A stretch of DNA of 64,000 nt from Halomonas sp. 25-S5 (GCF_029889845.1 NZ_JARANV010000019.1:23632-87631), one strand, 5' to 3'; counted from the first letter of the stretch, positions 8,739-17,938 are shown. Numbers and translations: made by a program. The notes: a model not told the origin generated them from the letters alone.

Positions 8739-8750
8739 TAGACTGGTCTA
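8739..8750. promoter_or_regulatory. Candidate NemR operator before nemA
   Basis: TAGACTGGTCTA is an inverted repeat of TAGAC and GTCTA with a 2-bp centre, 40 bp before the nemA start codon. The half-sites are identical to those upstream of nemR. Confidence 0.6.
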
Positions 8751-8790
8751 GAATAACGAGCTACACAGCTATCGACCCAGGAGGTCACCC

Positions 8791-9906
8791 ATGAATCCGC
8801 AACACGACAGCCTCTTCGCGCCCTTCACCCTTGGTGACCTGGAGCTGCCCAACCGGGTGATCATGTCGCCGTTGACCCGCTCGCGGGCCTCGCAGCCCGG
8901 CGACGTGCCCAACGACATGAACGTCGAGTACTACCGTCAGCGAGCCGGGGCGGGGATGATCATTTCCGAGGCCACCCAGGTCTCCCCCCAGGGCAAGGGC
9001 TACGCCTTCACCCCGGGGATTCACTCCGAGGCGCAGGTCGAGGGCTGGAAGCGGGTGACCGATGCCGTGCATCAGTCCGGCGGACGCATCATCCTGCAAC
9101 TCTGGCACGTGGGGCGGATCTCTCACCCCGCGCTGCAGCCAGACGGCGCCTCACCCGTGGCGCCCTCGGCGATCAAGCCGGAAGGCGCCATGACCTTCAT
9201 CAGCGCCGATTCCGGGATGGTCGAGGTACCCACGCCGCGCGCACTCGAGACCGACGAGTTGCCCGGGATCGTCGAGCAGTACCGCCAGGGGGCCGAGAAC
9301 GCCAGGCGCGCCGGCTTCGACGGCGTGGAGGTCCATGCCGCCAATGGCTACCTGCTCGACCAGTTTCTCAAGAGCGGCAGCAACCACCGCACCGATGCCT
9401 ATGGTGGCTCGCTGGAGAACCGCCTGCGGCTGCCGCTGGAGGTGGTCCAGGCCGTGGTGGACGTCTGGGGCCCCGATCGGGTCGGCGTGCGCGTCAGCCC
9501 CACCGGCAGCTTCAATGCCATGGTCGACGACGACCCGGTCGCCACCTTCGGTGCCTTTGCCCAGGCCCTCGACGCCATCGGGGTCGCCTTCATCGAGGTG
9601 GTGGAAGACTCCTTCCAGGGCAACCACGAGAAGGGGCGTCCCGAGCCGGTGATCGAGGCCATCCACGAGGGGTTCTCGCGCGCCTACATCGGCAACGGCG
9701 CCTACAGCGCCGAAGAGGCCCGTCAGCGCATCGCCGCCGGCAAGGTGGACCTGGTCTCCTTCGGGCGACCCTTCATCTCCAACCCGGACCTTCCCGAGCG
9801 CTTGCGTCTTGGTGCGCCGCTCAATGACTGGGACGACAGCACCTTCTATGGTGGCGACGAGCGCGGCTATACCGACTACCCGAGCCTGGCCGAACAGCCG
9901 GCCTGA
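8791..9906 (+). CDS. nemA: Old-yellow-enzyme alkene reductase, NemA-like
   Basis: FMN-dependent ene-reductase of 371 residues (E. coli NemA is 365). It reduces activated C=C bonds of electrophiles such as N-ethylmaleimide. OYE signatures are LFAPFTLGDLELPNRVIMSP, LWHVGRISHPALQ, the substrate-binding and FMN-contact segment HAANGYLLDQFLKSGSNHRT, DAYGGSLENRLRL, and the C-terminal phosphate-binding region YIGNGAYSAEEARQ with SFGRPFISNPDLP. AGGAGG lies 7 nt before the start. Context with nemR and two matching operators points to induction by reactive electrophiles. Confidence 0.93.
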   Translation: MNPQHDSLFAPFTLGDLELPNRVIMSPLTRSRASQPGDVPNDMNVEYYRQRAGAGMIISEATQVSPQGKGYAFTPGIHSEAQVEGWKRVTDAVHQSGGRIILQLWHVGRISHPALQPDGASPVAPSAIKPEGAMTFISADSGMVEVPTPRALETDELPGIVEQYRQGAENARRAGFDGVEVHAANGYLLDQFLKSGSNHRTDAYGGSLENRLRLPLEVVQAVVDVWGPDRVGVRVSPTGSFNAMVDDDPVATFGAFAQALDAIGVAFIEVVEDSFQGNHEKGRPEPVIEAIHEGFSRAYIGNGAYSAEEARQRIAAGKVDLVSFGRPFISNPDLPERLRLGAPLNDWDDSTFYGGDERGYTDYPSLAEQPA

Positions 9907-9975
9907 CACTTTCGAGATTCCCGGCCCAGCCGGCCGGGGACCGACACTTTGATGCATTCCCGAGGAGAAGAAACC

Positions 9976-10713
9976 ATGTCCGAGATCAATGGCAAGGTCG
10001 TCATCATTACCGGGGCCAGCAGCGGCCTCGGCGAAGCCACCGCCCACCGCCTGGCCAAGGCCGGCGCCAAGCTGGTGCTCGGCGCCCGTCGCGAGGAGCG
10101 CCTCGCTGCGCTGCGCGACGCCATCGTCGAACAGGGGGGCGAGGCCATCTATCGCGTCACCGACGTGACCGACCGCGACCAGGTCGAGGCCCTGGCCTCC
10201 GCCGCCAGGGAGGCTTACGGCCGCATCGACGTGCTGGTCAACAACGCCGGCCTGATGCCGCTGTCACCGCTGGACCAACTCAAGGTCGACGAGTGGGAGC
10301 AGATGGTCGACGTCAACATCAAGGGCGTGCTCTACGGCATTGCTGCGGTGCTGCCGACCATGCGCGAGCAGCATGCCGGCCATATCATCAACCTCTCCTC
10401 GGTGGCCGGGCACGTGGTCTTCCCGTCCGCGGCCGTCTACTGCGCCACCAAGTATGCGGTCAAGGCACTCTCCGAGGGCATTCGCCAGGAGGGCGGCGAG
10501 GAGATCCGCTCCACCAACATCTCCCCGGGGGCGGTGGCCACCGAGCTGACCACCACCATCAGCGACCCCGACACCGCCAAGGGCGTGAACGAGCTCTACG
10601 AAATGGCCATCGATGCCGATGCCATCGCCCGGGCGATCGTCTACGCCATCGAGCAGCCGGCAGATGTCGACGTCAACGAGCTGATCATCCGCCCGACCAA
10701 ACAGCCGCTGTAA
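9976..10713 (+). CDS. Short-chain dehydrogenase/reductase (SDR)
   Basis: NAD(P)-dependent oxidoreductase of 245 residues, classical SDR. It has the cofactor motif TGASSGLG near residue 12, NNAG at about 85, the catalytic Ser region INLSSVAGH, and the YxxxK pair in [13 protein letters not shown]. The C-terminal [10 protein letters not shown] is also typical. It is close to the YdfG/serine-dehydrogenase-like group. Start at 9976 was chosen for the GAGGAG upstream and the immediate beta-strand KVVIITG. It lies 69 bp after nemA on the same strand and may be co-transcribed. The substrate is unknown. Confidence 0.88.
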   Translation: MSEINGKVVIITGASSGLGEATAHRLAKAGAKLVLGARREERLAALRDAIVEQGGEAIYRVTDVTDRDQVEALASAAREAYGRIDVLVNNAGLMPLSPLDQLKVDEWEQMVDVNIKGVLYGIAAVLPTMREQHAGHIINLSSVAGHVVFPSAAVYCATKYAVKALSEGIRQEGGEEIRSTNISPGAVATELTTTISDPDTAKGVNELYEMAIDADAIARAIVYAIEQPADVDVNELIIRPTKQPL

Positions 10714-10857
10714 GGCGCCGCCCTTCGCGGCAATGCCCGTCGGTGGGCCGGGCCGCGATGCTCGGTCCGCCGCTGGAAAGCCCGGCGAAGTCCTGCTATT
10801 GCCTCCCGGGGCCAGTGCAATGGACACCCGACCGACATTCGGCACAGGAGCATGCTC

Positions 10858-11721
10858 ATGAGTAACGATACGTCCTACCAGCCGCCACGCGTCTGGCGGT
10901 GGGAACGCGCGAGCGGCGGCCAGTTCGCCAGCATCAACCGCCCCGTGGCCGGCCCGACCCACGACCGGGAACTGCCCGTCGGCCAGCATCCGCTGCAGCT
11001 CTACTCCCTGGCCACGCCCAACGGCGTGAAGGCGACCATCATGCTCGAGGAGCTGCTGGCGCTGGGACATGAGGGAGCCGAGTACGACGCCTGGCCGATA
11101 CGCATCGGTGAGGGCGAGCAGTTCTCCAGCGGCTTCGTCGCCGCCAACCCCAACGCCAAGATCCCGGCGCTGATGGATCACACCACCGAGCCGCCGACCC
11201 GGGTGTTCGAATCCGGCGCGATCCTGCTCTACCTGGCCGAGACGTTCGGTGCCTACCTGCCTGACGATCATGCCGGGCGGACCGAGACCCTCAACTGGCT
11301 GTTCTGGCAGATGGGCGCGGCCCCCTTCGTCGGTGGCGGGTTCGGCCACTTCTATGCCTATGCGCCGGAGCCGCTCCAGTACCCCATCGACCGCTACGCC
11401 ATGGAGACCAAGCGACAGCTCGACGTGCTCGACCGGCAGCTGGCCGAGCGTGCCTATATCGCCGGCGACGACTACACCATCGCCGACATGGCCATCTATC
11501 CCTGGTATGGCGTGCTGGTCCAGGGGCTGCTCTATGATGCGGGGGAGTTCCTGGCCGTCGACGAGTACCCCAACGTGCAGCGCTGGGCGAGGCGTATCGC
11601 CGAGCGGCCGGCGGTCAAGCGCGGACGCATGGTCAACCGCACCTGGGGGGAGCTCTCCGAGCAACTGCACGAGCGCCACTCGGCCAGCGACTTCGAGACC
11701 CGCACCCAGGACAAGGTGTGA
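10858..11721 (+). CDS. yghU: Glutathione S-transferase family protein YghU-like
   Basis: Protein of 287 residues matching YghU, a nu-class GST-like disulfide-bond oxidoreductase. Diagnostic stretches are WRWERASGGQFASINRPVAG at the N-terminus, QLYSLATPNGVKATIMLEEL, NPNAKIPALMD, ESGAILLYLAETFG, and in the all-alpha domain GGGFGHFYAYAPE and DYTIADMAIYPW. Two in-frame ATGs lie 6 nt apart; the second (10858) is at the right distance (7 nt) from AGGAG at 10846-10850. A very long palindromic terminator follows the stop. Confidence 0.88.
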   Translation: MSNDTSYQPPRVWRWERASGGQFASINRPVAGPTHDRELPVGQHPLQLYSLATPNGVKATIMLEELLALGHEGAEYDAWPIRIGEGEQFSSGFVAANPNAKIPALMDHTTEPPTRVFESGAILLYLAETFGAYLPDDHAGRTETLNWLFWQMGAAPFVGGGFGHFYAYAPEPLQYPIDRYAMETKRQLDVLDRQLAERAYIAGDDYTIADMAIYPWYGVLVQGLLYDAGEFLAVDEYPNVQRWARRIAERPAVKRGRMVNRTWGELSEQLHERHSASDFETRTQDKV

Positions 11722-11754
11722 CGGCGCCACCGGCGAGGCCTGGCGACACGGCGC

Positions 11755-11790
11755 AAGCAGGGGCACATCGCCGGCGATGTGCCCCTGCTT
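11755..11790. terminator. 36-bp perfect palindrome between convergent yghU and pncB
   Basis: An 18-bp sequence beginning AAGCAGGGGCAC (11755-11772) is followed at once by its exact reverse complement (11773-11790). It lies 33 bp after the yghU stop and 55 bp before the pncB stop, so it can serve both strands. The T-run is short (CTTCATTT), but the stem is extremely stable. It is most likely a bidirectional terminator. Confidence 0.7.
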
Positions 11791-11845
11791 CATTTACCGG
11801 TCAGGCCAGTTTCTGGTCTGCCGGACCCGGCGAAGGTGGGGCGCT

Positions 11846-13192
11846 TCAGGAGCTGGATTGCAAGCGCTCAAGTTCGGGGCTGAGCGTGACCGGGTAGTCG
11901 CTCTCGCCCTCCGCGAGCCGCCTGACGTCATCGGGGAAGCGCTCGAGGGTGTCGGCGACCCGCTCGCGAGCCGCATCGGCCCGGGCCATCTCGTCATCGT
12001 CGAGCCGGCCCGCCCGGACCAGCGGGCGCAGCAGCGGCTCGCCGGCGTCGATGGTCTCGTCGCGCAGGGCGATGACGTCGCCGACGTAGCGTCCCCGGTC
12101 GTCCCGGCGGCGATAGAGCTGCTTGCGGCAGGGCAGGTTGATCTTGCCCGGCGAGTGCTTGACCCGCGGGGTGCCGGCGTACTCCACCAGCTTGTAGGAG
12201 AGGTCGATCACCGGGGCATCCGCCGAGACGCCCATCTGGGTGCCGACGCCGAAGGCATCGATGGGGGCGCCGTCCTCGAGCATCGCCGCGATCTGGACCT
12301 CGTCGAGGCCGCTACTGGCGACGATGGTGATCTCCTCGAGCCCCGCCTCGTCGAGCAGCTCGCGTGCTCCCTTCGCCAGCTCGCCCAGGTCGCCGGAGTC
12401 GAGCCGGATGGCCTTGACGCCGACCTCGGGTGCCTCGCGCATGATCTCGATCACCTTGCGCACCCCTTCCAGGGTGTCATGGGTATCCACCAGCAGGGTG
12501 GTGCCGGGGTAGTGGCGGGCGAAGGCACGGAAGGCCTCCTGCTCGTCGTCATGGGCCAGGATATAGCTGTGGGCCATGGTGCCATTGATCGCCAGGTCGT
12601 GGCGCAGGCCGCCCAGCACGTTGCTGGTGCCGGCCAGCCCCGCGCTGCGGTAGGCCCGGACCCCCCGCACCGCGGCGTCCACGCCATGCATGCGGCGCAT
12701 TCCGAAATCCACCACCGGGCGGCCGCGGGCGGCCATCACGATGCGCACCGCCTTGGAGGCGAGCACCGTTTCCAGTTGCACCAGGTTCATCACCAGGCTC
12801 TCGAGCAGCTGCGCCTGGGCGATGGGCGCGTCCACTTCCAGCAGCGGCTCGTTGGCAAACACCGGCGTGCCCTCGGGAAGGGTCCAGATGTCGCCCTCGA
12901 AGCGCCAGTCGCCCAGCCAGTCGAGGAAGCCCGGGTCGAACAGGCCGGTGCCGGCGAGGCGCTCGAGGGCCGTGTCGCCGAAGCGCAGCCGGCTGAGCAG
13001 GGCCGCGGCATGCTGCTGCCCGCAGGCCAGCATGAAGCGGCGGGCCGGGGGCATCTTGCGGAAGAAGAGGCTGAAGGTGGCCCGCCCGTGCATTGCCTCC
13101 TTCCAGTAGGCCTGGGTCATGGTCAACTGGTAGAGGTCGGTGAGCAGGGCCAGCTCGTCGTCGTCCACCCGCGGGGAGATCGGTCCGTTCAT
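11846..13192 (-). CDS. pncB: Nicotinate phosphoribosyltransferase
   Basis: NAD-salvage enzyme converting nicotinate and PRPP to nicotinate mononucleotide, 448 residues. Family signatures are LLTDLYQLTMTQAYW at the N-terminus, VVDFGMRRMHGVDA near residue 160, the phosphate-binding TTLLVDTHDTLEGVRKV, AIRLDSGDLGELA, and the barrel end VGTQMGVSADAPVIDLSYKL. The start at 13192 overlaps the pncA stop by ATGA, which fixes it and shows translational coupling. pncA makes nicotinate from nicotinamide, so the pair performs two consecutive salvage steps. Confidence 0.93.
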   Translation of the reverse strand: MNGPISPRVDDDELALLTDLYQLTMTQAYWKEAMHGRATFSLFFRKMPPARRFMLACGQQHAAALLSRLRFGDTALERLAGTGLFDPGFLDWLGDWRFEGDIWTLPEGTPVFANEPLLEVDAPIAQAQLLESLVMNLVQLETVLASKAVRIVMAARGRPVVDFGMRRMHGVDAAVRGVRAYRSAGLAGTSNVLGGLRHDLAINGTMAHSYILAHDDEQEAFRAFARHYPGTTLLVDTHDTLEGVRKVIEIMREAPEVGVKAIRLDSGDLGELAKGARELLDEAGLEEITIVASSGLDEVQIAAMLEDGAPIDAFGVGTQMGVSADAPVIDLSYKLVEYAGTPRVKHSPGKINLPCRKQLYRRRDDRGRYVGDVIALRDETIDAGEPLLRPLVRAGRLDDDEMARADAARERVADTLERFPDDVRRLAEGESDYPVTLSPELERLQSSS

Positions 13193-13755
13193 GAGCTTAC
13201 CTCGGCACCGGCGTCGGTGAATTCGCGCCGGCACTCAGTCACGGTGTCGGGGTCCACCGCTGCGGAGAGACGCTCCAGAAACAGGGTATCAAAGCCCCCT
13301 TGGCGGGCTGCCAGTACCGTGGCATGGACGCAGACATCCAGCGCAAGGCCACAGACGATCACCCGTTCGATGCCCTTCTCCTTCAGGTAGCCGCCGAGTC
13401 CGGTGCCGTCGAAGGCCGAGTAGGCGTCGGCATCGAAGGCGGTGGCCTTGCTGACGCGGATGGCGTCATCGGGAAGGGCCAGGTCGGGATGGAAGGCGGC
13501 GCCGTGGGTGTCCTGCACGCAGTGCACCGGCCAGGGACCACCACGATGCGTGAAGCTCACGTGGTCGACCGGGTGCCAGTCTCGTGAGGCGATCACCAGG
13601 GCGCCGGCCTTGCCGGCGGCCTCGATCTCGGCATTGATCCCCGGCACCAGGGCACTACCGCCCTGGACCGCCAGCGCGCCGCCTTCGCAGAAGTCGTTCT
13701 GCATGTCCACGACGAGCAGCGCGTCGTGGGTGCCGTAGTCCACCTTCATGGTCAT
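13189..13755 (-). CDS. pncA: Nicotinamidase
   Basis: Cysteine hydrolase of the isochorismatase fold, 188 residues, converting nicotinamide to nicotinate. Catalytic Asp lies in LLVVDMQNDFCEGGALAV, the metal-binding segment is IASRDWHPVDHVSF, Lys is in VSKATAFDADAYSAF, and the nucleophilic Cys is in IVCGLALDVCVHATVLAA. GGGAGG stands 7 nt before the ATG at 13755. A GTG one codon earlier and an ATG two codons later are possible alternatives. First gene of a pncA-pncB operon. Confidence 0.92.
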   Translation of the reverse strand: MTMKVDYGTHDALLVVDMQNDFCEGGALAVQGGSALVPGINAEIEAAGKAGALVIASRDWHPVDHVSFTHRGGPWPVHCVQDTHGAAFHPDLALPDDAIRVSKATAFDADAYSAFDGTGLGGYLKEKGIERVIVCGLALDVCVHATVLAARQGGFDTLFLERLSAAVDPDTVTECRREFTDAGAEVSS

Positions 13756-13827
13756 CACGCACCTCCCGGGAGGTCGTTGGGTGTCATCTCTCAGGGTAAG
13801 GCCTCTGCCGCAGTTAGAGTAGGAGGC

Positions 13828-14778
13828 TCAATAACCGGCTTCGGGGTCGACGGTGTCGAGGGGCTCGCCGGCCGCGAAGGCGCGCAGGGCCTCGGCCACC
13901 TGCTCCAGCGCCGCGCCCAGCGGGGTGGGACCGGCCATGTGGGGGGTGATCCAGACCCTGGGGTGCGACCACAGCGGGCTTGCGCCAGGCAATGGCTCCT
14001 CGGGGAAGGCATCGAGCAGCGCCCCGCGCAGCCGGCCCTCCGTCTGCCCCTCGCCCTCGCTACCTGGACCAAGCGCGTTGAGCAGGGCAGCCTCGTCGAT
14101 CAGCGACCCGCGACCCGGGTTGATCAGGCTGGCCCCCTCGGGAAGCCTCGCCAGGGCGTAGGCGTCGATGACATGGCGCGTCGCGGGGGTGTCCGGCAGC
14201 AGCAGCACCAGGCTTCTGACCCGGCCGAGCAGCGCATCGAGTCCCGCGTCGCCATGGTGGCAGGTGATGCCGTCGAGCGACTTGGGCGAGCGGCTCCAGC
14301 CATGCACCGGGAAGCCGTCGGCGGCCACCATGGCGGCGACCTTCGCTCCGATGGCGCCGAGGCCCAGCACGCCCACCGGCCAGTCAGCCTTGTCGACCAC
14401 CGCATGCTCGCGCCACTCGCGGCGCGCCTGCTGGCGGTGGTAGCGGTCGAAGTCGCGCTGGAAGTGCAGGATGCCGTAGCGCACATAGTCCCCGATCAGC
14501 TCGGCCATGCCGGCATCGCGCAGCTTGACGATGGGCACGCCCGCGGGAAGCCCCGGGTTGCCCAGCAGGGCGTCGACCCCGGCGCCGAGGTTGATGATGC
14601 CCTTGAGCCGTTGGGGCTCGCCGAGCAGCTCGGCGGAGGGCTTCCACGCCGCCAGGTAGTCCGCCTCACGGCGCTTCTCGGCCGGGGCACTGCTGGTGAA
14701 TACCTCGGCATCCGGCAGGCGCTTGGCCAGGGCGTCCCGCCACTGCTCGGCGTCATCGATATGGACCAGGACCTTCAT
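13828..14778 (-). CDS. ghrA: Glyoxylate/hydroxypyruvate reductase A-like 2-hydroxyacid dehydrogenase
   Basis: NAD(P)H-dependent D-2-hydroxyacid dehydrogenase, 316 residues (E. coli GhrA is 312). It opens MKVLVHIDDAEQWRDALAKR. The Rossmann motif is VGVLGLGAIGAKVAAMVAA, followed by GWSRSPKSLDG. Catalytic residues are in LINPGRGSLIDEAAL (Arg), the Glu of LDAFPEEPLPGASPLWSHP, and the His in VWITPHMAGPT. GGAGGA lies 5-10 nt before the start. It is divergent from doeA, with a 272-bp shared upstream region. A link to ectoine catabolism is not evident. Confidence 0.88.
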   Translation of the reverse strand: MKVLVHIDDAEQWRDALAKRLPDAEVFTSSAPAEKRREADYLAAWKPSAELLGEPQRLKGIINLGAGVDALLGNPGLPAGVPIVKLRDAGMAELIGDYVRYGILHFQRDFDRYHRQQARREWREHAVVDKADWPVGVLGLGAIGAKVAAMVAADGFPVHGWSRSPKSLDGITCHHGDAGLDALLGRVRSLVLLLPDTPATRHVIDAYALARLPEGASLINPGRGSLIDEAALLNALGPGSEGEGQTEGRLRGALLDAFPEEPLPGASPLWSHPRVWITPHMAGPTPLGAALEQVAEALRAFAAGEPLDTVDPEAGY

Positions 14779-15050
14779 GCTTCCTCCATTGGCGATCTTT
14801 CCCTCCATCATGGGAGCCTGGCGGGCCGTGAACAAGCGTGACAGGGCATTCGTGACAGAGCATCAGGAAATGCTTGACCGCCCACCATGGGTTGGCAGTA
14901 ACCTCCACCCGAGGGAACCGACTGGCTGTCCGGAATGCCCGCGGCGCCCATGAGGCGGCCCGACGCCGCGATGATGATGCGGCCCCCCGGCCCGGCCTTC
15001 TCGCAGAAGAGAGGGCCGATTTTCTTGATGATGCGATGACGAGTGGCTTC

Positions 15051-16250
15051 ATGATCCAGGTTTCCCTGCCCTTCACTCGTGAGGAATATGCGACCCGCCT
15101 GTGGAAGGTGCGTGCCGAGATGGCCAGCCGGGGTATCGACGTGCTGATCGTCAGCGACCCCTCGAACATGGCCTGGTTGACCGGCTACGACGGCTGGTCC
15201 TTCTACGTGCACCAGTGCGTGCTCGTGGGCTTGGCGGGTGAGCCGGTGTGGTACGGCCGACGGATGGACGCCAATGGGGCCCTGCGCACCTGCTGGATCG
15301 ATCCGGAGAACATCACCTACTACCCGGATTACTACGTGCAGAATCCGGACATGCATCCCATGGACTACCTCGCCCAGACCATCCTGCCCGACCGCGGCTG
15401 GCACGAGGGCGTGGTGGGCATGGAGATGGACAACTACTACTTCACGGCCAAGGCCTACCAGTGCCTGCTGCGCGAGCTGCCCCATGCGCGCTTCATGGAT
15501 GCCAACGCCCTGGTCAACTGGTGTCGCGCGGTTAAGTCGCCCCAGGAGATCGAGTACATGCGCGTGGCGGCGAAGATCGTCGAGGGGATGCACACGCGGA
15601 TCCTCGAGGTGATCGAACCGGGCCTGCCCAAGAGTAAGCTGGTCTCGGAGATCTACCGCGTCGGCATCGAGGGCTGGCGGGACGCCCAGGGCAAGATCTA
15701 CGGTGGCGACTATCCCGCCATCGTGCCCATGCTGCCCACCGGCAGTGACGCCGCCGCCCCGCACCTGACCTGGGACGACACGCCGTTCCGCGAAGGCGAG
15801 GGCACCTTCTTCGAGATTGCCGGGGTCTTCAAGCGCTACCACGCGCCGATGTCGCGCACGGTCTTCCTCGGCAGGCCGCCCCAGGAGTTCGTGCGCGCCG
15901 AGTCGGCGCTGCTCGAGGGCATCGAGAATGGCCTGGCGGTGGCCAAGCCTGGCAACCGCACCGCGGACATCGCCATGGCGCTGGGCGCGGCCATGGACAA
16001 GTACGGCTTCGACCGCGGCGGCGCGCGCTGCGGCTATCCCATCGGCATCAGCTATCCACCCGACTGGGGCGAGCGCACCATGAGCCTGCGCCCCTCGGAC
16101 GAGACCATCCTGCAGCCCGGCATGACCTTCCACTTCATGCCCGGCCTGTGGGAGGACGACTGGGGCCTGGAGATCACCGAGAGCATCCTGATCACCGAGA
16201 CCGGCTGCGAGACCCTGGCCGACTTCCCGCGCCAGCTCTTCGTGCGCTGA
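15051..16250 (+). CDS. doeA: Ectoine hydrolase
   Basis: Opens the ectoine ring to N-acetyl-L-2,4-diaminobutyrate, the first step of ectoine catabolism (also called EutD). The protein belongs to the creatinase/prolidase (M24) fold: an N-terminal domain with DVLIVSDPSNMAWLTGYDGW and YVHQCVLVGLAGEPVWYGRR, then the pita-bread domain with YPAIVPMLPTGSDAAAPHL, EGTFFEIAGVFKRYHAPMSR and FHFMPGLWEDDWGLEITESI. Metal ligands of true M24 peptidases are not all present, as is usual for creatinase-type members. The start at 15051 gives 399 residues, which I recall as the length of the Halomonas elongata enzyme. Longer in-frame ATGs upstream give a low-complexity extension. The ribosome site is weak. doeB and doeX follow on the same strand. 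Confidence 0.95.
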   Translation: MIQVSLPFTREEYATRLWKVRAEMASRGIDVLIVSDPSNMAWLTGYDGWSFYVHQCVLVGLAGEPVWYGRRMDANGALRTCWIDPENITYYPDYYVQNPDMHPMDYLAQTILPDRGWHEGVVGMEMDNYYFTAKAYQCLLRELPHARFMDANALVNWCRAVKSPQEIEYMRVAAKIVEGMHTRILEVIEPGLPKSKLVSEIYRVGIEGWRDAQGKIYGGDYPAIVPMLPTGSDAAAPHLTWDDTPFREGEGTFFEIAGVFKRYHAPMSRTVFLGRPPQEFVRAESALLEGIENGLAVAKPGNRTADIAMALGAAMDKYGFDRGGARCGYPIGISYPPDWGERTMSLRPSDETILQPGMTFHFMPGLWEDDWGLEITESILITETGCETLADFPRQLFVR

Positions 16251-16397
16251 ATAAACAGAATCCAAGATTGCTGCAATGAACAACGAGGGGAGCTGGGGGC
16301 AGATCGAAGAGGGAATTAAGAATCTGCCCGCAGATCAGCCCCGAGTGGCATGGACGCCATGATGCCCATGCCACACGAGAACAAGGAGTTGTACACC

Positions 16398-17411
16398 ATG
16401 ACCAAGCGTCCCAGCCCCATCAGCGCCACCGTCGACTTCGACGCCGATGGCGTCCAGCACGGCTTCCTCAAGCTGCCGATCTCCGTGGACGAGTCGGCCT
16501 GGGGGGCGGTGATGATCCCCGTCACCGTGGTGAAGAACGGTGAGGGCCCCACGGCGCTGCTGACCGGCGGCAACCACGGCGACGAGTACGAGGGCATCAC
16601 CTCGCTGCTCAAGCTGTCGAGCTCACTCAAGGCCGAGGAGGTCACCGGCCGGGTGATCATCGTGCCCTGCATGAACCAGCCGGCGGTGATGGCCGGCAAG
16701 CGCACCTCGGGCCTCGACGGCGGCAACCTCAACCGCAGCTTCCCCGGCGACCCCGACGGCAGCGTGACCGAGAAGATCGCCGACTACTTCACCCGGGTGA
16801 TGGTGCCGATGTGCGACGTGGTCCTCGACCTGCACTCCGGTGGGCGTACCCTGGACATCATCCCCTTCGGCGCCTCCCACGTACTGGAAGATGCCGAACA
16901 GCAGCGCCAGGCGCTAGAGGGCGCCAAGGCCTTCGGTGCCCCCTACGCCATGATGATGTTCGAGCTCGACGCCGCGGCGCTGTTCGACACCGCGGTGGAG
17001 AGCCAGGGCAAGGTCTTCGTGGCCACCGAGCTCGGCGGCGGCGGCAGCTCCACGCCGGAGAGCATGGCGATCACCGAACGCGGCGTGCGCAACGTCCTGA
17101 TCCACTACGGCCTGATGGCCGGCGAGGTGGAGATGCCCGACGCCCCCCAGGTCTACCTCGACATGCCCGATGCCAGCTGCTATGTGCAGAGCGAGCACAG
17201 CGGCGTGCTGGAGCTCTGCTTCGCCCTGGGCGAGCGAGTCGAGGAGAGCGAGGTGGTGGCCCGGGTCTATGACATGACCCGCAGCGGTACCGCCCCGGTA
17301 GAGTACCGCGCCCGTCGCAGCGGCGTGCTGGCGGCACGGCGCCATCCGGCGCTGGTTAACATGGGCGACACCATCGCGGTGATCGCCGATGTCGTCGACT
17401 CGCTGGGCTGA
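16398..17411 (+). CDS. doeB: N-alpha-acetyl-L-2,4-diaminobutyrate deacetylase
   Basis: Removes the acetyl group from the DoeA product to give L-2,4-diaminobutyrate, 337 residues. It belongs to the succinylglutamate desuccinylase/aspartoacylase zinc family. The HxxE zinc ligands lie in LLTGGNHGDEYEGI, the third ligand in VVLDLHSGGRTLDI, the substrate-site Asn-Arg in GGNLNRSFPGDPDG, and the Glu of the FVATELGGGGSSTPES region is also conserved. AAGGAG stands 9 nt before the ATG at 16398. The doeA-doeB gap of 147 bp contains an inverted repeat (16297-16304 with 16322-16329) that could be an mRNA processing hairpin. Confidence 0.94.
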   Translation: MTKRPSPISATVDFDADGVQHGFLKLPISVDESAWGAVMIPVTVVKNGEGPTALLTGGNHGDEYEGITSLLKLSSSLKAEEVTGRVIIVPCMNQPAVMAGKRTSGLDGGNLNRSFPGDPDGSVTEKIADYFTRVMVPMCDVVLDLHSGGRTLDIIPFGASHVLEDAEQQRQALEGAKAFGAPYAMMMFELDAAALFDTAVESQGKVFVATELGGGGSSTPESMAITERGVRNVLIHYGLMAGEVEMPDAPQVYLDMPDASCYVQSEHSGVLELCFALGERVEESEVVARVYDMTRSGTAPVEYRARRSGVLAARRHPALVNMGDTIAVIADVVDSLG

Positions 17412-17427
17412 GAGTGCCGGGATACCG

Positions 17428-17901
17428 ATGAAACTCGACCGCTATGACCTGAAGATCCTCGAGATCCTCTCCCGGGACGGACGCATCACCAAGTCGAAGC
17501 TGTCCGAGGCGATCAACCTCTCGGTCAGCCCCTGCTGGGAGCGGGTTCGCCGGCTCGAGAAGGCCGGCATCATCGAAGGCTACAGTGCCCGCATCAATGC
17601 CGCGGCGCTGGTCAAGCGCACGCCGGTATGGGTGCAGGTCGAGCTCAAGGCCCACAATGCCGAGAGTTTCGCCCGCTTCGAGGCGCTGGTCCACGCCACC
17701 CCCGAGGTCACCGAGTGCGTGGCCGTGGGCGGTGGCGTCGATTACCTGATCAAGTTCGAGACCGACTCCATCGACGCCTACCAGCGGCTGATGGATGCCT
17801 GGCTGACCGGGGAGGCCGGCATCGAGCGCTACTTCACCTATATCGTCACCAAGACGGTGAAACGCCCCGCCCCGGGCTTCTCGCCCGATGACCTGGCCTG
17901 A
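17428..17901 (+). CDS. doeX: Lrp/AsnC-family regulator of ectoine degradation
   Basis: DNA-binding regulator, 157 residues. The N-terminal helix-turn-helix reads LDRYDLKILEILSRDGRITK, then SKLSEAINLSVSPCWERVRR. The C-terminal RAM domain has VWVQVELKAHNAESFARFEA, the TECVAVGGGVDYLIKFET turn and the ERYFTYIVTKTVK strand. It starts 16 bp after doeB and is the third gene of doeABX. In Halomonas elongata DoeX binds the doe promoter region and is thought to be the pathway regulator. The ribosome site is weak, so expression may depend on coupling to doeB. Confidence 0.93.
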   Translation: MKLDRYDLKILEILSRDGRITKSKLSEAINLSVSPCWERVRRLEKAGIIEGYSARINAAALVKRTPVWVQVELKAHNAESFARFEALVHATPEVTECVAVGGGVDYLIKFETDSIDAYQRLMDAWLTGEAGIERYFTYIVTKTVKRPAPGFSPDDLA

Positions 17902-17917
17902 TCCCTTTCCGATTTGC

Positions 17918-17938
17918 TTCGCTTTTCGATTCAGCGAA
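17918..17938. promoter_or_regulatory. Inverted repeat in the doeX-nitrilase gap, candidate regulator site
   Basis: TTCGCT (17918-17923) and AGCGAA (17933-17938) are inverted around 9 bp in an AT-richer stretch. The following TTGATG (17948-17953) and GCATAA (17971-17976) are 17 bp apart and could be a promoter for the four-gene insert. Lrp-family sites often have this layout, so DoeX is a candidate binder. Both readings are inference. Confidence 0.3.

Noticed and set aside
14874..15050. N-terminal extension of doeA from an upstream in-frame ATG
   Set aside because: The 59 extra residues are Arg/Ala/Asp low complexity and the known enzyme length is reached from the ATG at 15051.
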